DNA of 18,187 bases. Source: an uncultured Prevotellaceae bacterium. Lineage in GTDB: Bacteria; Bacteroidota; Bacteroidia; Bacteroidales; Muribaculaceae. Positions 8,655 to 15,219 of the stretch are shown piece after piece. Within the stretch, counting starts at the first letter, position 1. Each line of letters opens with the position of its first letter. The translations under genes and the position numbers were made by a program. The stretch covers positions 1 through 18,187 of the forward strand of contig CALDIG010000215.1 in the NCBI GenBank assembly GCA_937904375.1. The letters are read 5' to 3'. Below the pieces are notes generated by a model. That model did not search any database. It was given only the letters and a program-made list of their open reading frames with translations, and was not told the DNA's origin.

Positions 8655-9044
8655 AAGCATTGGCTTGACGACCCTTATACCTTCTTTTACCTGACGTTTC
8701 TGCACAGCCGCAATATCCCCGACGAGCATCTATGGAATTTCGGGCATCCTCACGCAAGTGAGTTCGTGGAACAACGTGGAAGACGACAACCGTGAGCATA
8801 TCGACCTTGTTATCGACCGACAGGACCAAGTGATAAACATTTGCGAAATGAAATACTCACGTGCCCAATACGTTATTTCCAAGCAATATGTTAACCATTT
8901 GAATGAGCGCTTGGAGACCTTTAGGAGAGTGACAGGCACCAGCAAAGCGTTGCACTTGATTATGGTATAACCTACAGACTTAAGCAAAACAAATATAGTG
9001 GCATGATTCAAAGCGAAGTGACAATGGATGACTTCTTTGGATAA
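8655..9044 (+). pseudogene. Remnant of an AAA ATPase with DUF234/PD-(D/E)xK-like C-terminus
   Basis: A decayed 3' fragment of a gene of the same family as the ATPase at 15220-16644. Three frames give collinear matches. Bases 8655-8733 encode KHWLDDPYTFFY...RNIPDEHLWN, like residues 315-337 of the intact protein. A different frame from about 8731 reads GISGILTQVSSW, then IDLVIDR and ICEMKYS (the D and E-x-K of the nuclease-like motif) up to a stop at 8968. After another shift, the end reads LKQNKYSGMIQSEV-TMDDFFG to the stop at 9042, matching the intact LDDLF terminus. The ATPase domain is missing and about 25 residues are lost at the first junction. A GTG-started 70-residue reading frame (8758-8970) exists but is better seen as debris. 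Confidence 0.8.
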
Positions 9045-9078
9045 CAGCCTGTTAACTCTAGAAATCCAATTTATTCAT

Positions 9079-9145
9079 CGTCCGTAAGTGGGTTGAAAAA
9101 CATAGTTACGGATGACTTAATTTTAAAATACCCCGTCCGTAAGTG
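9079..9145. repeat. Direct repeat pair with internal inverted copy, behind the ATPase remnant
   Basis: CGTCCGTAAGTG occurs twice in the same orientation (9079-9090 and 9134-9145). Between them, TTACGGA (9106-9112) is an inverted copy that can pair with TCCGTAA (9081-9087). The element starts 35 bases after the end of the ATPase remnant. It may be a small repeat element, or the downstream boundary of the lost cassette. The stretch from here to 9203 shows no gene. Confidence 0.6.
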
Positions 9146-9203
9146 AATCAAGTGTAGCTCGGCAAACCAGCGAGCAACGCGAGCGGCACAACTGGCGCAG
9201 CGG

Positions 9204-9827
9204 CTATCTCTTCGAGTATCGCCACCCCACGTAGAGGTTGCGGGAGAAGATTAGGATTGAGACGCTCTGGCCTAGCATGAGGATTGGGTCGAGGCGGATG
9301 ATGCCGTAGATGAGGGTGAGGGAGGCACCCACCACGCTGATGAGCCAGAACACTGGTGGCAGGCATGACTCGTGGCGCTTGACGGAATATGCCACTTGGT
9401 AGGCATATCGCGAGAGGAAGATGAGTTGGGCGCAGGTTCCGTAAATCATCAGCCACAGCGGGTTCTCGGGGTTGTGGATGAAGCGGTCCACGAGGTGCGG
9501 CGCATTGATGGCGGTGAACACCAGAGCGATGACCGGCACGCAGTAGAGCACTATCCTTATGGGCAGGGGGATTCTGCGCCACGCCCCTTTATAGTCGAGG
9601 TTGAGCACATACACATAGAATGAGAGCATCTGCCCGACGAGGATTACGATGTCCTCGCGCAGCCATCCGTAGGTGAGCATGAAGCAGCATCCAGCGAGGC
9701 TGAACGCCCAGTAGCCGGTGGGCGATACCACGCGTTTGAGTCGCTCAGTCATCACCCATTGCACCAGCTGCCTCGCGCCATAGCACAGCTGCGACATGAG
9801 TCCTATGAAGAATGTAAAAGTAAACAT
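9204..9827 (-). CDS. Tandem LAB_N-domain inner-membrane protein
   Basis: A 207-residue multi-pass membrane protein made of two copies of the lipid-A-disaccharide synthase N-terminal domain (LAB_N family). Copy one covers about residues 18-78 (ARQLVQW...SPTGYW-FSL-G...YGW...ILVGQ...VLNL) and copy two about 139-200 (SRYAYQ...PPVFWLISVVG...YGI-RLDPILMLGQ...SRNL). A hydrophobic linker (about 89-112) joins them. The same domain is found as a free-standing protein in Bacteroidetes. LpxB itself is not present here, so a role in lipid A is by family name only. The start at M1 fits the domain. The gene is divergent from the ABC exporter and has a -7-like element only 8 bases upstream of its ATG. Confidence 0.8.
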   Translation of the reverse strand: MFTFTFFIGLMSQLCYGARQLVQWVMTERLKRVVSPTGYWAFSLAGCCFMLTYGWLREDIVILVGQMLSFYVYVLNLDYKGAWRRIPLPIRIVLYCVPVIALVFTAINAPHLVDRFIHNPENPLWLMIYGTCAQLIFLSRYAYQVAYSVKRHESCLPPVFWLISVVGASLTLIYGIIRLDPILMLGQSVSILIFSRNLYVGWRYSKR

Positions 9828-9834
9828 TTGTGTG

Positions 9835-9842
9835 CAAAATTA
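9835..9842 (-). promoter_or_regulatory. -7-like element at the start of the LAB_N gene
   Basis: On the minus strand TAATTTTG (plus-strand CAAAATTA) matches TAnnTTTG and ends 7 bases before the ATG. Transcription from it would start at, or a few bases before, the start codon, giving a leaderless or near-leaderless mRNA. No good -33 TTG is seen at 19-21 bases. Confidence 0.4.
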
Positions 9843-9884
9843 CAAAAAATAACGCTGTCACTGCTCGTTTTGTGCAATTTTGAT

Positions 9885-9892
9885 TACCTTTG
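9885..9892 (+). promoter_or_regulatory. Candidate -7 element for the ABC exporter
   Basis: TACCTTTG matches TAnnTTTG and points to the ABC ATPase gene 167 bases downstream, giving a long AT-rich leader (about 9899-10059). No TTG lies at the expected -33 distance. The leader shows no clear hairpin or reading frame. Confidence 0.35.
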
Positions 9893-10059
9893 TGCCAAAA
9901 TTCTCGAGTTTTGAAACTTGAGGATTAGTGATGAAAGATTAGAGATTAATCTTCAAGTCATCTGGAATATTTTTTCTATTTTGTGTAATTTTTTTGAGAA
10001 TTGTGCGTCTAACTCAAAAAAAGCAACAATAAGAATAACGAACTTGAAAAATAGCTATT

Positions 10060-10962
10060 ATGAATTTTATTGACGTAAATGGTGTGGTGAAGCAGTATGA
10101 CGGGCACTTGGCGCTCGACCATGTGGATCTTCATGTGCCGCAGGGTGCCATCTATGGACTGCTCGGACCTAACGGCGCCGGCAAGACTTCGCTCATACGC
10201 ATCATCAACCGCATCACGCGTGCCGACAGTGGCACAGTGCTGCTTAACGGCCGCGAAATGGTGCAGGAGGACATCGCCAACATCGGCTACCTGCCCGAGG
10301 AGCGCGGGCTTTATAAGAAGATTAAAGTCGCCGACGAGATAGTTTATCTGGCTCGTCTCAAGGGTATGCCTAAGCCGCTTGCCGTGAGCGAGATGGAGAA
10401 GTGGCTGGAACGCTTCGACCTCACCGAGTGGCGCAACCGCAAGGTGGAGGAGCTGTCGAAGGGTATGCAGCAAAAGGTGCAGTTCATCACCACGGTGATC
10501 CACCGTCCGCAGCTGCTCATCTTCGACGAGCCCTTCTCGGGCTTTGACCCCGTGAACGCCGAGCAGCTCAAACGAGAGATAATCCAGCTGCGCGACGAGG
10601 GCTCCACGATTCTGTTCTCTACCCACAACATGGCGAGCGTGGAGGAGATATGCGAGCAAATCACGCTCATCAACCACTCGCGCGTGGTGCTGGAGGGCAA
10701 GGTCGCCGACATCAAGCGGCAACACAAGAAGAACCTCTTTGTGGTGAACGTGGCAGGCGAGGAGAAGGTGGAGCCGAAGAATGGTCTCTTTGAGGTGGTG
10801 CCTAACGACGATGTTAACGGCACACTCATCAAACTGGCTACAGGTGCCACCCTGCACGACGCCATAGCTCACCTCAATGAGCATCACACCCTCACCGGCA
10901 TTACCGAGAAGCTCCCGAGCATGCACGAGATATTCATCGAGACAGTGCAAAATAATGCATAA
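10060..10962 (+). CDS. ABC transporter ATP-binding protein (NatA-like)
   Basis: A 300-residue ABC ATPase that powers the permease encoded downstream. Walker A GPNGAGKTS (36-44), a Q-loop region reading IGYLPEERGLY (76-84 area, Gln replaced as in many NatA/DUF4162 members), signature LSKGMQQKVQ (132-141), Walker B LLIFDEPFSGFDP (152-164, catalytic E157) and the H-loop STHN (H189) are all present. Residues about 215-300 form the C-terminal DUF4162-like extension. Such two-component ABC-2 exporters pump sodium, antibiotics or other small molecules, but the substrate cannot be told here. The partner permease starts 232 bases later, a long gap for this operon type, and the gap holds heptamer repeats. 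Confidence 0.92.
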   Translation: MNFIDVNGVVKQYDGHLALDHVDLHVPQGAIYGLLGPNGAGKTSLIRIINRITRADSGTVLLNGREMVQEDIANIGYLPEERGLYKKIKVADEIVYLARLKGMPKPLAVSEMEKWLERFDLTEWRNRKVEELSKGMQQKVQFITTVIHRPQLLIFDEPFSGFDPVNAEQLKREIIQLRDEGSTILFSTHNMASVEEICEQITLINHSRVVLEGKVADIKRQHKKNLFVVNVAGEEKVEPKNGLFEVVPNDDVNGTLIKLATGATLHDAIAHLNEHHTLTGITEKLPSMHEIFIETVQNNA

Positions 10963-11013
10963 TGCGTATTCAGCTAACAAGCTGACAAGGAACAAGCCGA
11001 CAAGGCAATGGCA

Positions 11014-11062
11014 TTAAGTGTTAAGTGTTAAGTGTTAAGTGTCAAGTGTTAAGTGTTAAATG
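11014..11062. repeat. TTAAGTG heptamer tandem array (7 units)
   Basis: Seven head-to-tail 7-base units from 11014 to 11062: TTAAGTG four times, TCAAGTG, TTAAGTG, then TTAAATG. An inverted copy, ACTTAACACTTG (11121-11132), can pair with CAAGTGTTAAGT (11043-11054), forming a hairpin with a 66-base loop. The rest of the 232-base gap holds only a short GCGCC/GGCGC hairpin (11173-11185) just before the permease start. A related array lies at 15051-15078. Confidence 0.9.
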
Positions 11063-11194
11063 CTTCTCGAACGATAACCAATAACCGATAAAGTAGTTTC
11101 TAGTCGTTTCTGGTCGTATGACTTAACACTTGCCTCGTTCGCTCGTCAGCTAAAAACGATAAACTTTAAACCGCGCCGCAGGCGCCTGAAAATA

Positions 11195-12502
11195 ATGAAT
11201 AAACTAAAACTTATAATCCAGCATGAGTATATGACGATAGTGGGCAAGAAGTCGTTCATTATCATGACTATATTGATACCATTCTTGCTTATTTTGCTGT
11301 TGTTTGTACCCATATTGATGAAGTATATCAACGACAAGACCGACTCGTCGCAGATACGCATCGCGGTGGTTGACCGCAGCCGCAACTATGGCGGCGCGTT
11401 CAAAGACAATGGCCGCTACCGCTTTGAGCTGCTGCAGGGCGACTCGATGGACAAACCTTTTGACACCTACAAGAAAGCGTCGGGGAGAATCGACGCGATA
11501 ATGGTTATTCCTGAGGATGTCCTGGAGCGTCAGCAGGTGGACCTCTTCAGCGAGAAGACGCTCGACGAGAGCACGATGATGTATCTCAACCAATGCCTTA
11601 CCGACACGCTCAGCAAGGCTAAGATAGCATCGTTCCACGACCCCGACCTCTCCGATAAGATAGCGCAGTCGCAGGTGAATGCCACCATCAAGTCGAAGAA
11701 GTGGAACGAAAACGGCGAGGAGCAGGAGCAGAGCGCCACGATAGCCTCGATAATTGGCTTGGTACTGGCGTTCCTGACCTATACCTTTGTCCTCTCCTAC
11801 GGCGCAATGATTATGAACAGCGTGGTGGAGGAGAAGACCAACCGCATCGTCGAGGTGATAGTGAGCAGCTGCAAGCCCATGGAGCTGATGATGGGAAAAA
11901 TCATTGGCGTGGGACTTGTGGGGCTCACACAGTTTGCCATTTGGGTAGTGCTGATGGGCATCGCCATGGGCGTGCTGGGCTTTATGGGAATAGGCGGTGA
12001 TGTTTCGTCCTCTCCCGAGACGATGGGCATGAACATGCCCGAGGCCGATAGCACTGTTGCGAGCATGATGTCGGCATTTGCCAGCATCAACTGGCTCTCG
12101 CTGTTGGGCAACTTCGTTCTCTACTTTATTGGCGGATACCTGCTTTATTCGTCGCTCTTCGCTGGCTTCGGCTCGGCGGTCGATCAGGCGAGTGACAGTT
12201 CGCAGTTCACCATGCCCATCATCCTCATTATGATGGTCGCTCTCTATGCCGGCATAGGCTGCATGAGCAATCCCAACGGACCCATGGCGGTGTGGTGCTC
12301 AATAATTCCGTTCACCTCTCCTGTGGTGATGATGGTGCGCTTGCCGTTCGACGTGCCCTGGTGGCAGCTGCTGCTGAGCATCGTGCTGCTCTTCGCCACC
12401 GCCCTGCTGTGCATCTGGATCTCGGCGCGCATCTACCGCACCGGCATCCTCCTCTACGGCAAGAAACGCTCCTTCAAGGAGATTGTGAAGTGGATTAAGT
12501 AA
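11195..12502 (+). CDS. ABC-2 type permease (NatB-like)
   Basis: A 435-residue inner-membrane permease, partner of the ATPase at 10060. It has one N-terminal membrane helix (about 20-45), a large extracytoplasmic domain (about 46-180), and five or six further helices (about 182-208, 234-263, 300-325, 338-356, 366-382, 389-412). The cytoplasmic motif EEKTNRIVEVIVSSCKPMEL (212-231) is characteristic of the ABC-2/NatB family and couples to the ATPase. The Met-rich loop (about 276-293) faces outward. The gene ends 26 bases before a clear terminator. Substrate unknown. Confidence 0.9.
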   Translation: MNKLKLIIQHEYMTIVGKKSFIIMTILIPFLLILLLFVPILMKYINDKTDSSQIRIAVVDRSRNYGGAFKDNGRYRFELLQGDSMDKPFDTYKKASGRIDAIMVIPEDVLERQQVDLFSEKTLDESTMMYLNQCLTDTLSKAKIASFHDPDLSDKIAQSQVNATIKSKKWNENGEEQEQSATIASIIGLVLAFLTYTFVLSYGAMIMNSVVEEKTNRIVEVIVSSCKPMELMMGKIIGVGLVGLTQFAIWVVLMGIAMGVLGFMGIGGDVSSSPETMGMNMPEADSTVASMMSAFASINWLSLLGNFVLYFIGGYLLYSSLFAGFGSAVDQASDSSQFTMPIILIMMVALYAGIGCMSNPNGPMAVWCSIIPFTSPVVMMVRLPFDVPWWQLLLSIVLLFATALLCIWISARIYRTGILLYGKKRSFKEIVKWIK

Positions 12503-12528
12503 CTTTTTTAACTTTTTGTAAAAAAATA

Positions 12529-12556
12529 CAGGGGAGTGTGCACTCCCCTGATTTTT
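12529..12556 (+). terminator. Rho-independent terminator after the ABC permease
   Basis: The arms CAGGGGAGTG (12529-12538) and CACTCCCCTG (12541-12550) form a GC-rich stem followed by A and five T. An A-run precedes the stem, so it may also work for the leftward ATPase gene beyond it. Confidence 0.9.
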
Positions 12557-12574
12557 CTATTTATAAGTCTGTAA

Positions 12575-12636
12575 ATTCCCAAAAGGTAGCAACTTTTTCG
12601 GAATGAAATCCCAAAAATCGGAAACTTTTTTGGAAT
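12575..12636. repeat. Downstream direct repeat flanking the DUF4143 ATPase
   Basis: This copy lies immediately after the ATPase stop codon (12638-12640). Its core at 12589-12636 matches 13810-13857 in 45 of 48 bases, including an exact 30-base block (12589-12618). Weaker similarity reaches back to ATTCC at 12575. The distance between copies is constant at 1221 bases. Within each copy the motif AACTTTTT-(C/T)-GGAAT occurs twice, separated by ATCCCAAAAAT. Confidence 0.93.
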
Positions 12637-12637
12637 A

Positions 12638-13762
12638 TCATAGCAGGAACCAATCAATATTGTTAGGGTTAATCACTGAGAAGTTGTCACTATATTCCTT
12701 AGCAAATGAGTTGGGGATAGTTGCATTTTTGTTTGGATTCCATTTAAATTCAAACGCTGAAATCTTCCCGTCGGCTTCTTCAATGTAATCTATTTCTTGC
12801 TGTTCTTTGTTGCGCCAGAACCATGTGTTGCAGTATGCTTTCTCGTATGCGTTCTTTTTCATTCTCTCGGCGATTGCGAAGTTTTCCCATAGCGCACCAA
12901 TCTCGTTTGGCATTCTGTTTTCAATCAAGGAGTAGTTCCCAAGGATAGCATTGCGGATGCCGTTGTCGTAAAAATATATTTTTCGGCTTTTCTTCAGTTC
13001 GTTTCTCAGATTTCTTGAGAATGATGTTAGCCTGAAAATAATGTAGCACTTTTCAAGAAGGCTGATATATTTCTCAACTGTTTTCGAGTCAAGTCCTATT
13101 TGTTGTCCAAGCTCGTTATACGACACTTGTGACCCAATTTGTAACGCTAGGCATTGCAGCAATCTGACAAGCTGTTCTGATTTCTGGATTTTGTCAAACG
13201 ACAGAATGTCTTTGAATAAATAGCTGCTGGCTAAATTTTGGAGAATTTCTTTTTCGTTACCCGCATTGACTACCACATCGGGATAGTAACCAAATATCAT
13301 GCGATGCTTGAGAAGCCTTTTCTCCTCTAGCAGACTCGTGTGCGAAACCATTTCTCCGAATGAAAGGGGAAACATTTGATACTCAAATTTACGACCAGTA
13401 AGAGGTTCATTGATTTTGTTGGAGAGCTCAAACGACGAACTGCCAGTGACCACCACTTGCACATTGGGCATATTGTCAATCATCAACTTGAGATTTATGC
13501 CTATGTCGCTGATTCTTTGAGCCTCATCAATCACTACATAACGATGGTTGCCAATCACGGCTTTGAGACTTGTAGATGTGGCATTGTCAAACATTGACCG
13601 CATGTCTTGCTCGTCACCATTAATCCAATAAATGTCTTGGTCATTGCCAAATAATGTCTTCAACAGTGTGGACTTGCCAACTTGTCTAGATCCCAAAATT
13701 ATGACTGCTTTACGTTTATTCAGGGCACCAGTCACTATGCTTTCTAACTTCCGTGGTATCAT
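12638..13762 (-). CDS. AAA ATPase with DUF4143 C-terminal domain
   Basis: A 374-residue P-loop ATPase of a family that is multi-copy and uncharacterised in Bacteroidetes and archaea. Walker A GSRQVGKST (24-32), Walker B YVVIDEAQR (75-83), a TGSSSFEL sensor region (106-113), a winged-helix-like segment (about 206-236), then DUF4143 with a PD-(D/E)xK-like pattern: D325 in EIDYI and E338-x-K340 in AFEFKW. The ATG at 13762 is chosen because it starts the family's usual opening (MIPRK) and lies downstream of the promoter. An in-frame ATG 51 bases earlier would fall inside it. The gene is more AT-rich than its neighbours and is bounded on both sides by near-identical repeats, which suggests horizontal arrival. 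Cellular role unknown. Confidence 0.85.
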   Translation of the reverse strand: MIPRKLESIVTGALNKRKAVIILGSRQVGKSTLLKTLFGNDQDIYWINGDEQDMRSMFDNATSTSLKAVIGNHRYVVIDEAQRISDIGINLKLMIDNMPNVQVVVTGSSSFELSNKINEPLTGRKFEYQMFPLSFGEMVSHTSLLEEKRLLKHRMIFGYYPDVVVNAGNEKEILQNLASSYLFKDILSFDKIQKSEQLVRLLQCLALQIGSQVSYNELGQQIGLDSKTVEKYISLLEKCYIIFRLTSFSRNLRNELKKSRKIYFYDNGIRNAILGNYSLIENRMPNEIGALWENFAIAERMKKNAYEKAYCNTWFWRNKEQQEIDYIEEADGKISAFEFKWNPNKNATIPNSFAKEYSDNFSVINPNNIDWFLL

Positions 13763-13782
13763 AATAGAAAATTTATTTGCCG

Positions 13783-13813
13783 CAAAGATAAGCTTATTCC
13801 GAGAAAGCTGCAA
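13783..13813 (-). promoter_or_regulatory. Bacteroidetes-type promoter of the DUF4143 ATPase
   Basis: On the minus strand TTG (plus 13811-13813) and TATCTTTG (plus 13783-13790) are 20 bases apart, an excellent match to TTTG-N19-21-TAnnTTTG. The leader to the ATG at 13762 would be about 14 bases. The promoter overlaps the hairpin at 13796-13825, so a protein or structure on that repeat could control it. Confidence 0.7.
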
Positions 13814-13857
13814 CTTTTTCGGAATGAAATCCCAAAAATTGGCAACTTTTTCGGAAT
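13796..13857. repeat. Upstream direct repeat and hairpin at the DUF4143 ATPase promoter
   Basis: This is the second copy of the element at 12575-12636, in the same orientation. It starts with an inverted repeat, ATTCCGAGAAAG (13796-13807) against CTTTTTCGGAAT (13814-13825), 11 of 12 pairing around a 6-base loop. That hairpin fills the space between the -33 and -7 boxes of the ATPase promoter. The downstream copy keeps a weaker version of the same hairpin. Confidence 0.9.
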
Positions 13858-13937
13858 TTACGAAGAAAACGACAAACGCTATTTGTGTTAATTCGTGAAA
13901 TTAGTGGTTGGTTGTAGCTGTTTTGGGAATTTATTGC

Positions 13938-13945
13938 TAATTTTG
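13938..13945 (+). promoter_or_regulatory. Candidate -7 element of the LD-carboxypeptidase gene
   Basis: TAATTTTG matches TAnnTTTG and lies 22 bases before the start codon, giving a short leader. TTG triplets occur upstream but at about 23 bases rather than 19-21. Confidence 0.5.
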
Positions 13946-13967
13946 CAGAAAAATAATCGTAAATCAC

Positions 13968-15044
13968 ATGAATATGATGAAGAAAGCATTATTATTTTTG
14001 GCAATAATTAGTGTTTCTATGGCTGCTTTTGCGCAACACAGGCCGCATCGTGGTGCTTATCATGGACCTCGTCCTCCTCACAAGGAGCGTCAGCATGGCA
14101 TGGACTGCAGTGCCATTCCCACGGCTCCAGAGTTCTTGAAGAAGGGCGACACCATCGCCATCCTCTCGCCGTCGAGTGTGCCCACCGACCTGAGCATCAT
14201 CGACAAGGGCAAAGCCGTGCTGCAAGGATGGGGATTTAAGACCGTGGAGGGAAAATATGCGCGGACCAACTACCACACCTACGCCGGCACGCCCGAGCAG
14301 CGTGCGAGCGACATCTTGTGGGCACTTCGTGACCCGAGCATCAAGGCGATAGTGTGCTCTCGCGGCGGCTACGGCTCTGCCAACGTGCTGAATCTGCTGC
14401 CAGTCGATACCCTCAAGAAATACCCCAAATGGATAGTGGGCTACAGCGACATCACTGGCTACCTGAGCGCCGAGGTGCGTGCGGGAAACATGGCGATTCA
14501 TGGCAATATGTGCGGACGCCTTGCTGAGACAGGCGGCACTGACCAGCCAAGCCTCTATCTGCGAGATATGCTGATGGGCAAATTGCCAAAATATGAGGTA
14601 CCCGGCAACGAGTACAACAAGCCTGGCACGGCGAGCGGCATCCTGATTGGCGGCAATATGTGTGTGTATGGCGACATCGCCGACACGCCTTTCGACTTCC
14701 TCGACCGCTCGTTTGTCAACGGCCGCGACATCATCCTCTTCATTGAGGAGGTGGAGGAGCCTTATTCACGCATCGACCGTATGTTCCAGCACCTTATTTT
14801 GCGTGGGGCGATGGATAAGATAAAAGCGTTGGTGGTAGGTCGCTTCGACGGTTGCCCCACGTCTCGTGGCTACAAATCGGTGTTTGAGTTTATCGACGAA
14901 TATATGAAACCCTATAACATTCCTGTGTGCTACGACTTCCCCACCGGCCACGACGAGAGCTGGAACTATCCCCTCATCGAAGGCTGCCCCGTCACCCTCG
15001 ACGTGACCAAAGACAAAGTGACGATGGAATTCAATGTTAAGTGA
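13968..15044 (+). CDS. Exported S66 family LD-carboxypeptidase
   Basis: A 358-residue serine peptidase of the LdcA/MccF family, which removes the terminal D-alanine from peptidoglycan tetrapeptides after an L-D bond during cell-wall recycling, or cleaves similar amide bonds. Residues 1-23 are a signal peptide (MNMMKKALLF...AFAQ), followed by a His/Arg/Pro-rich linker (24-45). The catalytic triad is visible: S160 in VGYSDIT, E260 in LFIEEVEEPY and H328 in DFPTGHDESW. SRGGYGS (131-137) is the family's substrate-site loop. Many relatives such as E. coli LdcA are cytoplasmic, whereas this one is exported and should act in the periplasm. It is a single gene between two repeat-bounded ATPase genes. 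Its stop codon lies at the edge of a heptamer repeat. Confidence 0.9.
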   Translation: MNMMKKALLFLAIISVSMAAFAQHRPHRGAYHGPRPPHKERQHGMDCSAIPTAPEFLKKGDTIAILSPSSVPTDLSIIDKGKAVLQGWGFKTVEGKYARTNYHTYAGTPEQRASDILWALRDPSIKAIVCSRGGYGSANVLNLLPVDTLKKYPKWIVGYSDITGYLSAEVRAGNMAIHGNMCGRLAETGGTDQPSLYLRDMLMGKLPKYEVPGNEYNKPGTASGILIGGNMCVYGDIADTPFDFLDRSFVNGRDIILFIEEVEEPYSRIDRMFQHLILRGAMDKIKALVVGRFDGCPTSRGYKSVFEFIDEYMKPYNIPVCYDFPTGHDESWNYPLIEGCPVTLDVTKDKVTMEFNVK

Positions 15045-15050
15045 TAAGGG

Positions 15051-15078
15051 TTAAGTTTTAAGTGTTAAGTGTTAAGTG
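15051..15078. repeat. Second TTAAGTG heptamer array
   Basis: TTAAGTT (15051-15057) is followed by three exact TTAAGTG units (15058-15078). GTTAAGTGATAA just before it covers the LD-carboxypeptidase stop codon. It is the same heptamer as at 11014-11062, about 4 kb away. Similar but looser TTTAAGT words occur at 2883-2911. Confidence 0.85.
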
Positions 15079-15095
15079 AGCCCTTCGGACTGAAT

Positions 15096-15154
15096 ATCAA
15101 GTGGGCTAAAGTGCCAAAAAAAATCGTACTTTAGCCCACTTGATGTTGTTTTTT
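15096..15154. repeat. Upstream hairpin repeat flanking the DUF234 ATPase; also a likely terminator
   Basis: The arms ATCAAGTGGGCTAAAGT (15096-15112) and ACTTTAGCCCACTTGAT (15128-15144) pair perfectly over 17 bp, with a further G-T and C-G pair inside. The loop holds a run of A. The stem is followed by GTTG and six T (15149-15154), so it can end transcription of the LD-carboxypeptidase gene. A 45-base core (15098-15142) matches 16679-16723 in 44 positions, same orientation, 1581 bases away. Confidence 0.93.
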
Positions 15155-15175
15155 ACAAAAAAATATGTACCTTTG
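15146..15175 (+). promoter_or_regulatory. Bacteroidetes-type promoter of the DUF234 ATPase
   Basis: TTG (15146-15148) and TACCTTTG (15168-15175) are 19 bases apart, fitting the consensus. The -33 box starts two bases after the foot of the hairpin at 15096-15144, so the repeat and the promoter touch. The leader to the ATG at 15220 is about 37 bases. Confidence 0.7.
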
Positions 15176-15219
15176 CATTTAGAATTCAATTTTAGAATTA
15201 TCCTTTAAAATGTGCTCCC

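Noticed and set aside
8758..8970. Small GTG-started gene of 70 residues
   Set aside because: It matches only an internal part of the DUF234-type C-terminus, with matching sequence continuing in other frames on both sides, so it is part of a pseudogene.
10009..10995. 328-codon open frame on the minus strand opposite the ABC ATPase
   Set aside because: The plus-strand frame has all ABC motifs. The antisense frame has none and is explained by codon bias of the real gene.
11014..11062. CRISPR-like array
   Set aside because: Units are 7 bases with no spacers; it is a simple tandem repeat. No Cas gene is present in the window.
13763..13813. Upstream ATG of the DUF4143 ATPase (17 extra residues)
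   Set aside because: That start would lie at the -33 box of the likely promoter, and the family normally begins near the MIPRK sequence.
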